This document shows, piece by piece, positions 39,801-50,965 of a DNA stretch of 64,000 nucleotides. The stretch lies in NCBI GenBank assembly GCA_024529925.1, contig JAFEUB010001050.1:521001-585000 (forward strand), in the 5' to 3' direction. The DNA is from Ophthalmolycus amberensis. Its lineage: Eukaryota > Chordata > Actinopteri > Perciformes > Zoarcidae. Both the position numbers and the translations under genes were made by a program. The notes below the pieces were generated by a model. The model was not told the DNA's origin, made no database searches, and saw only the letters and a list, made by a program, of their open reading frames with translations. How positions within the stretch are numbered: position 1 is the stretch's first letter; every line of letters starts with the position of its first letter.

Positions 39801-42452
39801 CCAGCGTATTGCCCAGCAACAGCTTTATGAACACAGACATAAGCCTTTTCCTCGCCCAGCAGGCTCCGTCACCAAACCATACGAGTGCTGGATGCCTTAC
39901 CTGTGGCCAATTAGGAGCAAATACATGTCCCAGCTTGGATGAGGCCCTCTGCGCTTCATGCATCATTAACAACTTTGGGAGGCAGAGCGGCCAAGAGTTG
40001 AGCTGTAGTCAGAGAGCAGAGCCCCACCACCCCCTCTGCTGTTCATTCCTTCTAAGCATCATCCAGGTTTCTTGAGAAACATACCAATTACTTATAAGTG
40101 GACGGCATGTTGGCTGGTTGGATCACAAGGAGCTCATAGGGTTGGGTCTTCAGTATGAGAACACAGTGTCATGTTCAAAATACATGGCAGCTGGGAAACG
40201 CTTGAAAATGTGTATATTTACATAATGTTTTTAAAAAGACAATGTGTGCTGCCTGGGTCCAAAGAGGTAATACTACTCCAAAGCCTTATCTTATCAATAT
40301 AGTGTTATGTGATCCAGTCGGCCCTTTTCACAGCAATCATTTTGACATGTAATTGCAGGGTAAACACAGGTGTTTTTAATCAATTATGGCCCTGGTACTG
40401 TGCATGCTGGCTCACTGGAATGGCTGTGGCACGCTAAATAGAATGAGGGCATAATTATTTTTGATCAATTACACCTGTGTTTACCCTGCTGTGACACGTC
40501 AATGCTGTGAAAAGCTCCTGTTGAGAAAGAGCAAAGAGCGGCAAAAGACAGTCAGAGTGGGGATTCACGGGAGAAAAAAACTTGTTTTAAAGTCAAAGTT
40601 TTGCCATTATAATCAGAAGTTTGAAATGGCCATTTTTCAAAACAAGGAATATAGTATTTCCAATATGTAGTGATCAAAATGCATTGATGACCTCAGCAAA
40701 AGGTTCGGCCACGTTGCTGAAAAATGTAGATTTGACAATAACCAGCAGACAGCACGACAAATGGCCAACATTAGCTGACACCACTGGTGGATTTCTCATC
40801 GCTAACAAAGTTAATTAAACACTTGAAATATGTGTTTGTAAGGTTAGAAATGTTTTTCGGTTTTTTTCACTGAATACTCAGTGTTTTAAGAGGAAATGAA
40901 GATGCGTTGTCCTGCCAATTAACTTGGATTGCGGGCCATCATTGATCTTTGGGCTATGGATGTTGACTCTGTTCTCAATTTTCAGATGAGTTGAATCCTG
41001 GAAAAAATGAGTCACTTTTGGAATGATTCTCTCGTGAACTTAAGTGAACCAAACCTAGATATTTGGGCTTTGAGTCACTCATCAATCAGTAGAATAAACA
41101 ATCAGTTTGTGGACGATCCCATATGGATTTCTGGGCGGATCAATGATATTTCAAGAGACCACCTCTTCTTGAATGTCCTCAAGGACCACAGAAACATTGT
41201 ATAATCTACTCTGATTGTTTTGTCATCTTGTTTTGTGACTAATGATATCCTTCTTCCATCCCTCTGTCCTCCCCACCCCTCTTTTCATGCCTCTCCTCTC
41301 CCTCACAGTGAGCGAGGGGAACAGCTCCGGAGGCATTCCTTCGGTGGAGGAATGGGCGACATAGCAGACCCTGTCCTCCTCTCCTGTCCCACTCCTGGTG
41401 CAACCCAGCGGGGTCACCACACTCCCTGGACCCCGCTCTCCAAAGACAACCTCAAGTACCGCCCTGAGGGTTGCTACAACCAGGAGGAGCCCCTCAACTA
41501 TTGCAAGACCACCATGGCGTCCCATAAAGGTGTTAGCCCAGGCCTGGGCTGCGGCTGGCCCCTGCGGCCGAACTCCGGTCCCCTCAGATCGGGCCAGGGT
41601 GTCGGCTACATCCCCTCGAACCGCATGAACAAGGCCGGCCAGTACGGGAAGCCATACCGCCTTTCCCCTAACTGCCACAGCGGCAGAGGTGGCGAGGTGT
41701 TTGTCTCTAAGCTCTACGGGAACGTCCAGATCCCCACAGACCCGGATGCCTACTGCGTGGACCTGGTGAAGAACGAGAACGGCTACGGGGAATGCTACGA
41801 TGGCATGATGCCCGAGATGCAGCCCATCAAGGTGGAGCACGACTCGGACTCTGAGAACGGCTGCGATGCCTACGGGCGACCCTGGGCGTGCCGCGACCCA
41901 GAGGCCGTCGACCGCCGCTACGGCAACGAGGTATACGACCAGAGCTCAGGCCTCCATCTCAAATCAGAGGCGGAATATTATGATCCGCAGTACTCGCCCT
42001 GCCAGCGAGGGAAAGCAGGAATCAGCCCACCGTACAACAACGGCAACTATCAGAACTATGCAGTCAACAACGGCGGGAACACAACCGGACGTCTGTTGAA
42101 ATGTGACAAAGACTTTGGCAATCACAACGACAACAGCCAGTTTAGTCCTCAGAGACTCTCTCACTCCGACTCTCTATGCAGCAACCAATCTGTCAACCTC
42201 ATGGACTCACACGTCTATCCACAGGACCCTCACAAGGCCTACATGCACCCGGACTACAACAAGCATGGCACTTACGAGTTCAAAGGTCACGGCCTGGTCC
42301 ATTCCATCAAGCGGGAGCCCATGGACTCCCCACCGTGGTCTGAGAACGCTCACAACATAAGCCAGTCCATGATGGTTGGTCCGAGGAACATTATGCCATG
42401 TGTGATGAGCACGGGGCACCACAAGTCCAGTCCCTACATTTATTTGCCATAA
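29960..42452 (+). CDS. ahrr: Aryl hydrocarbon receptor repressor, 3' six coding exons (5' partial)
   Basis: AHRR is a nuclear bHLH-PAS protein that competes with AHR for ARNT and for xenobiotic response elements and represses AHR target genes. Six exons join in frame: 29960-30078, 33849-33938, 37442-37580, 37818-37951, 39096-39304 and 41309-42452, about 610 codons in all. They encode the linker after bHLH, the whole PAS-A domain, and a long C-terminal region. After the PAS-A end (GRLKFLHGQKKK) the protein runs straight into a low-complexity Ser/Asn/Tyr/Gly-rich tail. The absence of PAS-B separates AHRR from AHR. The bHLH-coding exons were not found, and exon 29960 opens with the last two bases of a codon, so the gene is cut at the left edge. 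The tail carries three SUMO-type motifs (IKVE, LKSE, IKRE). Introns are GT-AG throughout. Which fish co-orthologue (a or b) this is cannot be told here. Confidence 0.95.
30466..30510. repeat. (TG)n microsatellite
   Basis: About 22 uninterrupted units in an ahrr intron. Confidence 0.95.
31370..31605 (+). repeat. Teleost dispersed repeat fragment
   Basis: Contains gcaatccatccaatagttgt, gtggcgctagaggaaaagtc and cctctggggaccata, a combination common in spiny-rayed fish genomes. Related copies occur at 35565-35960 and 38505-38760. Confidence 0.6.
33811..33846 (+). repeat. ahrr: (TG)n at ahrr 3' splice site
   Basis: About 17 TG units with two GC interruptions, ending one base before the acceptor dinucleotide (33847-33848). 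Confidence 0.95.
33849..33938 (+). CDS. ahrr: ahrr exon: start of PAS-A
   Basis: Thirty codons in phase 0 at both ends encode the first PAS-A strand and helix (SLTGFALVVSSDG, then FYASSTIVDYLGFHQ). The acceptor is unusual: the expected polypyrimidine tract is replaced by a TG repeat running almost to the tag at 33846-33848. Because the length is a multiple of three, skipping this exon would keep the frame but destroy the PAS core. Confidence 0.95.
33939..37441 (+). other. ahrr: ahrr intron
   Basis: Contains CA/TG repeats (35230-35268, 35403-35431), a dispersed repeat (35565-35960) and a purine-rich stretch around 36790-36850. No exon seen. Confidence 0.8.
35565..35960 (+). repeat. Teleost dispersed repeat fragment
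   Basis: Carries repeated gctaacatgctaacatg motifs, then ggtgctggatgaaaaatcag, ctccggggaccttgta and gcaatccatccgatatttgt. Same family and orientation as 31370-31605. Confidence 0.65.
37442..37580 (+). CDS. ahrr: ahrr exon: PAS-A middle
   Basis: This exon encodes TDVMHQNVFDYIHVDDRQEF and RRQLHWAMCPPQ, the highly conserved PAS-A helix region of AHR/AHRR, followed by a variable stretch (GNSAHQDGQLAAGT). It starts in phase 0 after a cggcag acceptor and ends with one base of a Gly codon before gtgggt. Confidence 0.95.
37818..37951 (+). CDS. ahrr: ahrr exon: PAS-A second half
   Basis: The acceptor is catttcag. The first two bases complete a Gly codon, then GEDFVVSSLFHSPEAGG, a variable loop, is followed by the conserved CFIARVRCLLDSTSGFL strand. 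The exon ends in phase 0 at gtgagt. Confidence 0.95.
37952..39095 (+). other. ahrr: ahrr intron
   Basis: About half is occupied by an inverted copy of the dispersed repeat with gctaacatgctaac motifs (38505-38760). The rest is unremarkable. Confidence 0.8.
38505..38760 (-). repeat. Teleost dispersed repeat fragment, inverted
   Basis: ggtccagactgaaatatctc followed by gttagcatgctaacag is the reverse orientation of the 35565-35960 repeat. Confidence 0.6.
39096..39304 (+). CDS. ahrr: ahrr exon: end of PAS-A and start of repressor region
   Basis: This exon encodes TMQFQGRLKFLHGQKKK and then PPQLALFCIGVPLLLPSI, the last PAS-A strands, with a basic tail MLMRGKNKGGGEG. In AHR the PAS-B domain would follow here; in this gene it does not. 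The exon ends two bases into a Gly codon, which the last exon completes. Confidence 0.94.
39305..41308 (+). other. ahrr: ahrr last intron
   Basis: Holds a complete-looking MITE (40321-40517). The 3' end has a long C/T tract before the acceptor. No additional exon recognised. Confidence 0.8.
40321..40517. mobile_element. MITE with ~70-bp terminal inverted repeats
   Basis: The left arm (ccttttcacagcaat ... gggtaaacacaggtg ... caattatggccct) and the right arm are imperfect inverted repeats of about 70 bases. The core gggtaaacacaggtgt is exact on both sides. No coding capacity; intronic in ahrr. Confidence 0.75.
41309..42452 (+). CDS. ahrr: ahrr terminal coding exon: C-terminal repressor region
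   Basis: A strong pyrimidine tract precedes the acceptor ctcacag. After one base finishing Gly, 380 codons run to TAA at 42450-42452. The sequence is rich in Asn, Ser, Gly and Tyr with no folded domain that I recognise, as expected for the AHRR transrepression region. SUMO consensus motifs sit at 41826-41837 (IKVE, followed by HDSDSE, an acidic extension), 41958-41969 (LKSE) and 42306-42317 (IKRE, followed by PMDSPP). The coding strand is clearly GC-richer than its flanks, and a long antisense reading frame over the same bases is a by-product. Confidence 0.95.
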
Positions 42453-42485
42453 GAGTGATTGGAGCAAACACAGCAGATCATTTCT

Positions 42486-42487
<2 letters not shown>

Positions 42488-42519
<32 letters not shown>

Positions 42520-42526
42520 CTCTCTC
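42488..42526. repeat. ahrr: (CA)n-(TC)n in ahrr 3' UTR
   Basis: About 14 CA units then 5 TC units, 36 bases past the stop codon. Confidence 0.95.
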
Positions 42527-44186
42527 AAGCAATCAGTGTGCATTAAAGTACTTTGTATTGCGCCAAATGCACCAGCATTACAAAAGGATTCCCAGGACGT
42601 TAACATTTAAGTGACTTCTTCTTCAGTCCGATGAAGAGGTCACAAACAAGGCTCAGGTTCTAGTGTTCGTGTTGTGACAATCAAAAATAATACCTTGAAT
42701 CCAGTTTGTGGATCGGCGATTTAGTTTTTAAGGGATACATTTTGTAGTTGGTTCCTAGCACTTTTGGATTTAGTGAGACAATTTATGTCTGGAGACACAA
42801 TTTCATTTTGGTTTTATGTGTTGTGCACACCTGGCTTTTGTGGGAGGAACAAAGATGTTGCTGTAAAAAGAGACTTTATTTTAAAACGTTGTACACAGGA
42901 GATGACTTACACCTGCTGCTGGGCTTATCAAAGGAGATGGCACACAGTCAGTGATAACAACTTAAAGGATGATCTGCTTTGATGGTGGTTCTGCATGTTT
43001 TAGTGCTTCAACATCAGCCTACCTTTTTCATGAATGCCCCCAGTGATGTTTGAATGGAATCTAGTGGTTTCTATGCATTTTAGACTTGTATTAAATCAAC
43101 TTTCAGAGACTTGAAACTTAATCAATTGCAGTAAAGAAAAAAGTTTGGTCCCTCCTCATTCATGCATTCCTGCAGCTACAGAAAAGCTGTTTTTTTAATG
43201 CATGACACAACCAAATTGACATTTTATTCACAACTACTTTGTTTGCTCAAGATTTATGACCTGAATTTGATTTTCCAAGATCATAGCGTGCAATGCAGTG
43301 CTTTTGTCAGAGCGCACATTTATCCACCACAAAGGACAGTTTAACAACAACAACAAAGGTTTCTCCTTGCAAATGCAGAAAGCTTTGGAAAATGTTTTAG
43401 TTCATAGACGGAAACATGTAAAACTATTGGCCAAAGCTTTAAGCATATTCACTACATCTGTTTATTAAACTAGAAACTGAATACATGAGGGGGCGGATGA
43501 AGTACCACCACCTGTGGTTGAAGCATGCGCTCCTTGGCTCTGAGGTAAAGGATCACACTTGAATTGCCCTTTAAGTTGCAGGACCTAAGATGAACTTGGA
43601 CCTAAGAAAGATGGTCTGCACCGCTTAAATGACCATATAATTACTCAGTTGAAGGTTTGTTTGGACGAGGTAGAAGTGTTTGAACTGAAGGGAAAGAAGA
43701 CTTTTGTTAATAGGTTCGATGTTATTCTTCCAACGTGCACAATCATTTTTATCATATTAAGTCATGCAACCTGTCGAGCATACAAATAATGAATTTATTT
43801 ATGTCATTTTATGTCAAAGCTAATGTTGTACAGTTTGGTTTAGTGTTCATGGCAAGCTCAGCATTTTAACTCCATACAGCCTGTCTCACTGCAGACACGA
43901 CACATTTCCTTTTGAAATGAATATACACTTTTCATGTCGTCGTTTGAGTCCGAAAACATCCGACCTTTTCGTCACAATCAATGTTTTTGCACAAGATGAA
44001 TTAAAAAAGCACCAAATTGATTCGCTGTTAGAGTCTCAGTTCTGTGGAGCTACTGTTGTAGTTTCGAAATTGCACTACTGGGAGTAGTTCAGTTGAAGTT
44101 CAGCCTACCCAGACAGGTTTTTGAGACAACTGTACACGGTGTCACTGTTTTGACTTTGTCTTTTTCTCTCTGTGTGTGTTCATTTC

Positions 44187-44192
44187 AATAAA
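44187..44192 (+). terminator. ahrr: Candidate ahrr polyadenylation signal
   Basis: A canonical AATAAA lies about 1.74 kb past the ahrr stop codon, within ttcaataaatg, with T-rich sequence downstream. A second AATAAA-like site (gtaaataaatatg, near 44284) is an alternative. Confidence 0.5.
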
Positions 44193-44639
44193 TGTTTGAT
44201 GATTCGTATTTATTGTAAGAGGCAAAAGTGTATAATTTAAAAAAAACTACAGTTTTGAAGGCTTTTCTGTTTCACTAAGGTAAATAAATATGCCTTTTTT
44301 TTTTCTTGCTATCTTTTTTGACAATTGTTATAAAAGTCATACTTGTCTCATGGAGGAGGTAGCTGCAAGGTAGCGAACACAGTGTACATATGCAATGTCT
44401 TCCAATGTTTCTACGTGTTTTTGCAAATGGGACTTATCTATTAAAAGACTTTTTCTTTATATGCAAACTCTGGGTGAAGTGTTGTTCTTTTGCCACGAGG
44501 CAGATTGAAAACAAGGCAACCAATTACTGCCAGCTTGGTGGGCGAGTAACATATCAACATGTCCCACATGATGGCATTCTGGACTACCACCAAAAAACAA
44601 ACAAATCCACAGTAATCAGATTACACATAACTAGTCACT

Positions 44640-44822
44640 TAGACCTTTTTAGAGAAGACATTTTCACTTGCCGCAGTAGGAAAAGCACAGGTGTAAATAA
44701 TGGAATTGATGATGGCTTTGATTTCAGGTTTCTGGTGTCGTGCATGCCGCCTCACTCTCATTAGTGACACCTGTGCTTCTCCCGCTATCACAAGTCAGAT
44801 GTCTGCTGTGAGAAAGGCCTGT
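44640..44822. mobile_element. Second, more diverged MITE of similar architecture
   Basis: Inverted arms contain gaaaagcacaggtgt (left, 44680-44694) and acacctgtgcttctcc (right, 44766-44781), with outer parts resembling ctttctcacagcagacat. Arm length and the cacaggtgt core resemble the 40321 element. Confidence 0.55.
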
Positions 44823-47800
44823 GTGAATATTACACAGCTGTGAATGACAAGCATACTCATCTTTTAGGATTTGCAATAGATGAGTGAAAGCGAGCAGCAA
44901 CATGGCTTTGTGCAAGAAACTCTGCAGAAGATGGTACAATGTTCCAAGGACTTTTTCATAGTAGAAATATACATATTTCCTTAACAATGCCAAATGAAAA
45001 CCATGGAGCTCAAATCAAGTAATGTGAAATAATCTCATGGTTTCCTGCTCTCATTAACGCTCTCCAGAATTAAAAATTCCCAAATTCTATGGTTCAATTC
45101 ACAGCCGTGTCTCTTTAGCAGCTTTTGAATTTTTCACGTACACCAAATGTGGTCTCATCCTTCAGATTTGTGTCTCTATTAATAATAAATACTCAGCAGA
45201 ACAGGATACAGAGTATCTCTAGCCACATTGCCTGTATGATTAATGTGTTGTAAAGTTGGCATGACAGCTCCTTCACACGATCTGAGAAACTCAACACCAG
45301 TCTCTCACCACTGTCTAGGACGAGAGCTAGAGCCAGGGGCATGTTGGCATCCACGGAGAGGTATAGGGCGAGAACGGGAGCAGGGAGCAAGAAGAGGCAG
45401 AGATGTAGCCTAAAAGCTGTGGTTAAGTCCTGGTCCAGGGAATTCTATCCTACGAGGTAATTAATTGCGTTCACTTGGCACATCGGGTTTAAAATCGGCC
45501 CTGAACATTCACTGTCTACTTTATCCAGTGTTCCTCCCTCTGGACAGAGGAGCAGTTCATTTTTCATATGAAAGTTGCATTGTAACAGAGAGAATCTGCT
45601 CTTTCATCATTACATGCATTAAATACTGTAGATTATATTGGCTCTAAAAGCCCCCCAAAAAAATCACTTACCAACACTAATGAAAATTACAGTTTCAGCT
45701 TGAAATACAACTATTTTCCTTTTGTAAAGTCAGTGACATCTGATTTGCTTATATTAGATGTAAATTGGGTGAAAGGAAACTTCTAGGGTGATGCGGTGGC
45801 AGATAGTTGGACACAAAATAGAGGTTTCGGAATAAAGCAAATGGTGGGCGACCTATAATTACAACACTGGAACATGTAAAAGTATGCATTAATATGAAGA
45901 AAATAACTGAAATCACACCACATGAATAGCTACTGCAGGACGAGCGTTCAGCACTATTTGGCACGGTGGCCACATTCAAAACCTCAGGTTATATGACACT
46001 GTGAATTTTTCTCTTTTGCTTTAATGCAACTGTAACACCAGGAAACAAAATCACACATTCAATAATTGCTCTTTAAATGACCACAATTCAAGCTATTAGG
46101 TCAATGTATTATATATTTGCACCAAGAGAAATATAAAGATTACATTTTTTGTATTTAAATTGCGTGGGCACTTGGCCAGTTAGGGCCACAGAAACACAAT
46201 CATGTGCACGTGTCATAGGCATGATCGGAAGTGAGAATCTTTACTAGTTTGCTCCGATGTGAAAGAACAAGAGTCGGCCACCGATTCCACAGCTATCGTC
46301 GTCCCTCTCTCTAATCCCTCCCAGTAGCTTGTGTTTGTTTCATCACAGTCAAGAGTGTCGCTGATAGGGAATCTCAGGATACACAAGGATCCGTTAGTGT
46401 GGGGACGATTGTGAGCGTGTATGTGCAAGAGTGTGTATTTGCACGCTTGTATAGAGAGTATAACTAGATAGCGACGTCCCAGGTTTGATTGCGAACAGAC
46501 TACCGTACTAACTAATTTTTAAGAATAAGGCTTTTTGATTCCGTTTATTTTGTTATTTTAACCTTATTTGAAGCAATAGAAACAACACAACCTGAAAAAA
46601 GATACCTGCAAGATTTTTATTTTATTTTAAAAGTGCTGTGAATAAAGATAATAAACGACAGAGTGGAACTTCTGTGGTTAAAATAGCCTCTGCTAGATTT
46701 ACAACAACAATGGAGTTGATGCAATTGCTAAAATTTCAAATGACCCTGCATCAAAAACCACAGAAGTCACTCACGTGCACAATATTAATAATGGATGGCC
46801 ATGTTCGTCTATGTATGTGTCCGGGGGTTGGAAGATAATTGCTATCGAAGCTACTATTTCTCCATTTAAAACTACACTTCCCTTACAGTAAGTGTACGCC
46901 AAACAAGGTGAATTCCTCTGGTTACCAGTATGTTGTTGATTCACTATGCAACAAGTTACACAATGGCCATATGCGTGTCAGCGTTGGTGTTTTGTACACC
47001 CATGTAGACCCGGACAGTAAAGAACAGTACAGAAGAACTGTTCTCTTCCTCTTGGCTTAAAACATGCTCTATCCAATTAAGATAATACTTCCTCCTCCAG
47101 TTGCTGTCCTGAGACTGAACACTGTGTTCACTTGGGCTTTCACTTGAACAGGAACTTAACATGCATTTAATCTTAACAGTAACATTTGGGTTTCCCTCAG
47201 GAAGTTTGTGTGTGCGGCAGGGCTTGTTGTGACAGGTTATGTGTAACTGCCTGAAAACGAATTCGTTTCATTACTTGGCAGTTGGCAAGGAGTGGCACAA
47301 TATCATACAGGGGGGATAGGAAGGGCTAAATGGTGTTAACATAAGTGTTTTTGATTCATACAGTAATAAACAAAAAATGGTCCACAGGCAGCGTTGTAGA
47401 GTTTAATAGAAAAAAATAAGTTTTTGTAAAAGGAATAACTACATGAGTACTTTTTTTGTTTTGCTCACCAGACATGCACCCACAATGTGGACACTGAATA
47501 TTCAAAGCTATAATGGTATACACCCCACTAAGTGCAATGTTAGACAGAGCCGAACAAGGAGGAAGCGTAGCGCTTTTCAAGCTCTATAACATGAATTACA
47601 TATGCAATTGTGCCCCTCTGACATACACACAGTTTTCTTCACAAGTGAGTAACAACTAACTCACACGAAAACTGTGTGTAGTATCTCTCTCCCGCTTTCC
47701 CCCAAAGGAAGACTTTGCTTTTGTCTCACTGCAGTGAGACTGATGATGTGACAACAAGAGGGAGGGGGAGATGAGGCTGACTTTAAATGTTAAATATTCA

Positions 47801-48522
47801 TCAGCATGCACGCACCACTCCATCACGCCATCACACCACATGACACTTGTTCTGTACGGGACGGGAAGGGGTGAGAATGACGAAGGAACCGAGACAGGGA
47901 GAGTGAGAGGTGGAGAGACAAAACCTAGAGGTGAGAAAAGAGAAGTTAGCTCGGGAAAAGGGGTGAAAACAATGCAGAGAGCACATCCAATCAAGAGAGA
48001 GGGGGAGACTGCTTTGGGCAACTGTAGTGTAGGCAAAGTGTTTGATCCTTGTTGACAGCTGTATCTGTGAGGGGGAGGGGGTGTGTGTGCAGACCAAGAC
48101 CTATAATCCTATATACCATGCAAGGTTGCGTGACCGTTCATACCCCACTCTTTGCTGCTCCACACACCATTTGCCCTAATTGACCACACACACTCTCACA
48201 CACACTAGTACACATTCATATAGGCAGATGCACCAATGCATAGACACAACAAAGTCCACATCTCCTCTCCCCATATCCCCCAGTGACAATGAGGAGAATC
48301 CTTGAGGGTATATCACAGACATGCATGTACACACATGCATGCACATTATCATGCACATATACACACACCCTACCAAGCACATGGGAGACAGTCACGCAAT
48401 CCCCCGCCCATAACCCCCACAACCTTGCCACTTCTTGCTTCCCGACTACAATTAGCTAATGAACTATAAACAGCACCTTGCCTTATTGCTTACTTTCTTT
48501 AGCTCTGTCAAAGCCTCTAACG

Positions 48523-49336
48523 CAGTAGTGCCCAACCTTTTTTTTTGTCTGATCTATCCCCACAGCCCTGTCAGAAGAACTCAAGGATCGCTTTAAACCA
48601 CCCATCATGTTCCAAATGTATTCACTGAAATTAAGTTTATTAAACTGGATGTTATTTAACACAATTAAATCAGTTTTTCATTTGCACTACTACCAAACGA
48701 AAACCGGATGTTTCAAACATTTACCCATTACTTTTAGCTAGGCTATTTATTCTGACAATTCATAACTTTATCAATAAGCCATTTCAGCCATATTTTGGGG
48801 GGGGGTTTCCACCATTTCCAACACTTTAGGCTAACTATTGCAACTGTTTTTTTCGAGCGTAGCTTTTGGCTGAATATTTAAACAGGTTATCCTACTTTCA
48901 GCTAACAATTTAAATTATATTTCCTACCTTTAGCTATTTCAACTGTTTATCCTACTTTTAGCTGTCTATTTCAAACATATACCCATAACTTTTGACGACT
49001 GCAATCATTTATCCATCATGTGTAGCTAAGTATCAACCACCTATCCACGATGCAGTACATTTACCTAACGATTTGAACTGTTTATTCACGACTTTTAGCT
49101 TTTCATTTGAATCATTATCCAGTATTTTGCTAACTCTTTCTGCACTGCTAGCTTGCTAACTACTTTTCAAGCAGCCTCAATCTCTAGGTGTCCAGGTGTT
49201 ACAGCTGATACGGACATTACGTATTACTGTAATAGGTTTGTAATTTTGACTTTGTCAAATAAATTGAGCTACTCTAAAATCTTTCCAACTCCCAGGGAAC
49301 CGGAGAGGTACAAGTATCCCTGGTTGGGCACGACTG
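48523..49336. mobile_element. hAT-like non-autonomous element
   Basis: The left end cagtagtgcccaacc and the right end ggttgggcacgactg are inverted repeats matching at 14 of 15 positions. The flanks ctctaacg and ctctagaa are only a partial 8-bp duplication, as expected of an old copy. The interior has no transposase and carries a degenerate tandem repeat. Confidence 0.65.
48715..49140. repeat. Degenerate ~35-bp tandem repeat inside hAT-like element
   Basis: Repeated motifs of the form tttagctaactatttcaac and gtttatcc(a)tactttta recur about ten times with much divergence. The same motif is seen at 7960-8285. Confidence 0.6.
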
Positions 49337-50745
49337 CTCTAGAAACTCAGAGGAAATCGAGTTGAAGAAGAAACAACATTCATATTTCCAGTCCTGGGGA
49401 TTTAAAAATAAACTGCAGCATGTGAGTTTATTCGGTGGGATGCAGTGTAAAAATGAAATGGTGTATGTGCCCAGGGGCGACTAGCCAGTTGAAAGGTTAC
49501 TGAGTGCAACCTGGTGATTCATAAACTAGATATGCAGGCCGCAGCTGACCGTGAGTCAGACACAAATGTACGCATGCACACAACACACAAGGAAAGCGTT
49601 CACAGATACACAAAGGGCTTTACAGGAATGTCTCAGGAAAGCAACTAAATCAACCCTCTACTGTGTATCTCACATGCATCCACGAATACATGCTTTATTA
49701 TCATTATGCACTCCCACATTCAATCCCACGGCGCAAGGCCAGCAAACATGATCTGAACCTACAGGACTAGCGAATGCTCTAATAACTCCCGGGTGAGATT
49801 AGGGGGAAGAGTACAGTGGGATTATGGAGCCACTGCCAGCACTGTCTGTTTTGCGGTTTGTTTATGCTCCAGTTGGCTGATTAATCTGCGAGGGTCACCA
49901 GAGGATAGACGTTTGAGCTGCCTCGTATGCTGGCGAATGCTTCTACCTACTGGTCACGACAGCACACTGCAACTGAGGAAGAGTCAAGTCTTATTAAATC
50001 ACATCGCATGGCACGAGCTTTGAAGCCATGTAGAATATTTACATCGGAAGATGGAAGCGGCTGTTATAGGAAAGCATGATTCTGTATCCGTATCTGGATT
50101 CATTGATAATTACCGATCACAGTCTAGTCATTCGTAGTTCCACAACGCAACAACATATTTAAAGACAAAACATTCCCAATTCATGAGACTAATGTGCAGT
50201 ATTTATCCCAGTCAGGTCACAAAATTGATATAGATTTACTTAGCTATACACAATGTGTCCATTTCTCCCTCTGGAATGAGAAAGTGCTTCCCATTCTCAA
50301 GATGGCAGTGACAATGGCAACCAGAAACCTCTGAAGGGTGTGTTAAGTATTTTGATGCAGAGCTGTTTAACATCGTGGTTGTTAAACTGTGGAGGGGCTG
50401 TGTGTGTGTTCTCTGATCTGCGGTTGGTGTTTTGCCCTTGCCAGCAAATGTAAAACATCTGCTTTGTCATGTGGCGTGGCTACAGGTGGAAGAACAGACT
50501 TCAACGTTTCACCCGAGAGAAAGCAGCACAGCAGCAGTGTTCTGCCCTGTGTGAGTCATTGAGGATTTAAGTGGCCTACAGCAGCAAGCATGTAATCAAT
50601 GGTTTTAACTCTGAATGACTGAAATTAACCAGTGGATTTAGTCACTCAGAAAATGGCACTGTATGCATCCGTTCTGTCCTAAAATGATTTAGGTTACAGG
50701 AAGTAGTTAAGTACCCGGGAGACTGAGAGTTAACAAAATATAGAC

Positions 50746-50751
50746 TTTATT
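50746..50751 (-). terminator. pigm: pigm polyadenylation signal
   Basis: TTTATT on the plus strand reads AATAAA on the gene strand, about 47 bases past the pigm stop codon. This implies a very short 3' UTR. Confidence 0.6.
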
Positions 50752-50797
50752 TTTGAGCATCCATCGTCCATCATCTTCAGTTAAAATGACTGGAATG

Positions 50798-50965
50798 TCA
50801 CTCAACCTTCAGTCTCTGTGGAGTTTGAGTCGGTTTGTAATGGGCTACGATCTGAATCAAGATGGATGAGTTGATGATCAAGAAGAGTAATCCAGCCAGC
50901 CAGATTAACACGAAGGTGTTGTAGCCTTCAAACTCCAGGAAGTAGGCTGGGCCCAACCAGATACC
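50798..50965 (-). CDS. pigm: pigm exon 8
   Basis: Residues 358-412 and TGA at 50798-50800. It encodes GIWLGPAYFLEFEGYNTFVL, the last membrane segment IWLAGLLFLIINSSILIQIV, and a short polar tail. Confidence 0.95.
   Translation of the reverse strand, partial: GIWLGPAYFLEFEGYNTFVLIWLAGLLFLIINSSILIQIVAHYKPTQTPQRLKVE

Larger units (their letters stand above)
42453..44192 (+). other. ahrr: ahrr 3' UTR (predicted extent)
   Basis: About 1.7 kb of AT-rich non-coding sequence follows the stop codon. It contains a (CA)n then (TC)n microsatellite at 42488-42526. The first convincing AATAAA is at 44187-44192, followed by T- and GT-rich sequence. The true end is a guess without transcript data. Confidence 0.55.
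44193..50745. other. Intergenic region between ahrr and pigm (converging genes)
   Basis: The two genes are transcribed towards each other. The interval holds a MITE (44640-44822), a hAT-like element (48523-49336) and a CA-rich stretch near 48180-48380. I see no coding exon or RNA gene. Confidence 0.6.

Noticed and set aside
41223..41840. 205-codon reading frame on the minus strand opposite ahrr
   Set aside because: It is the antisense shadow of the GC-rich terminal ahrr exon. Its sequence is low complexity and resembles no family.
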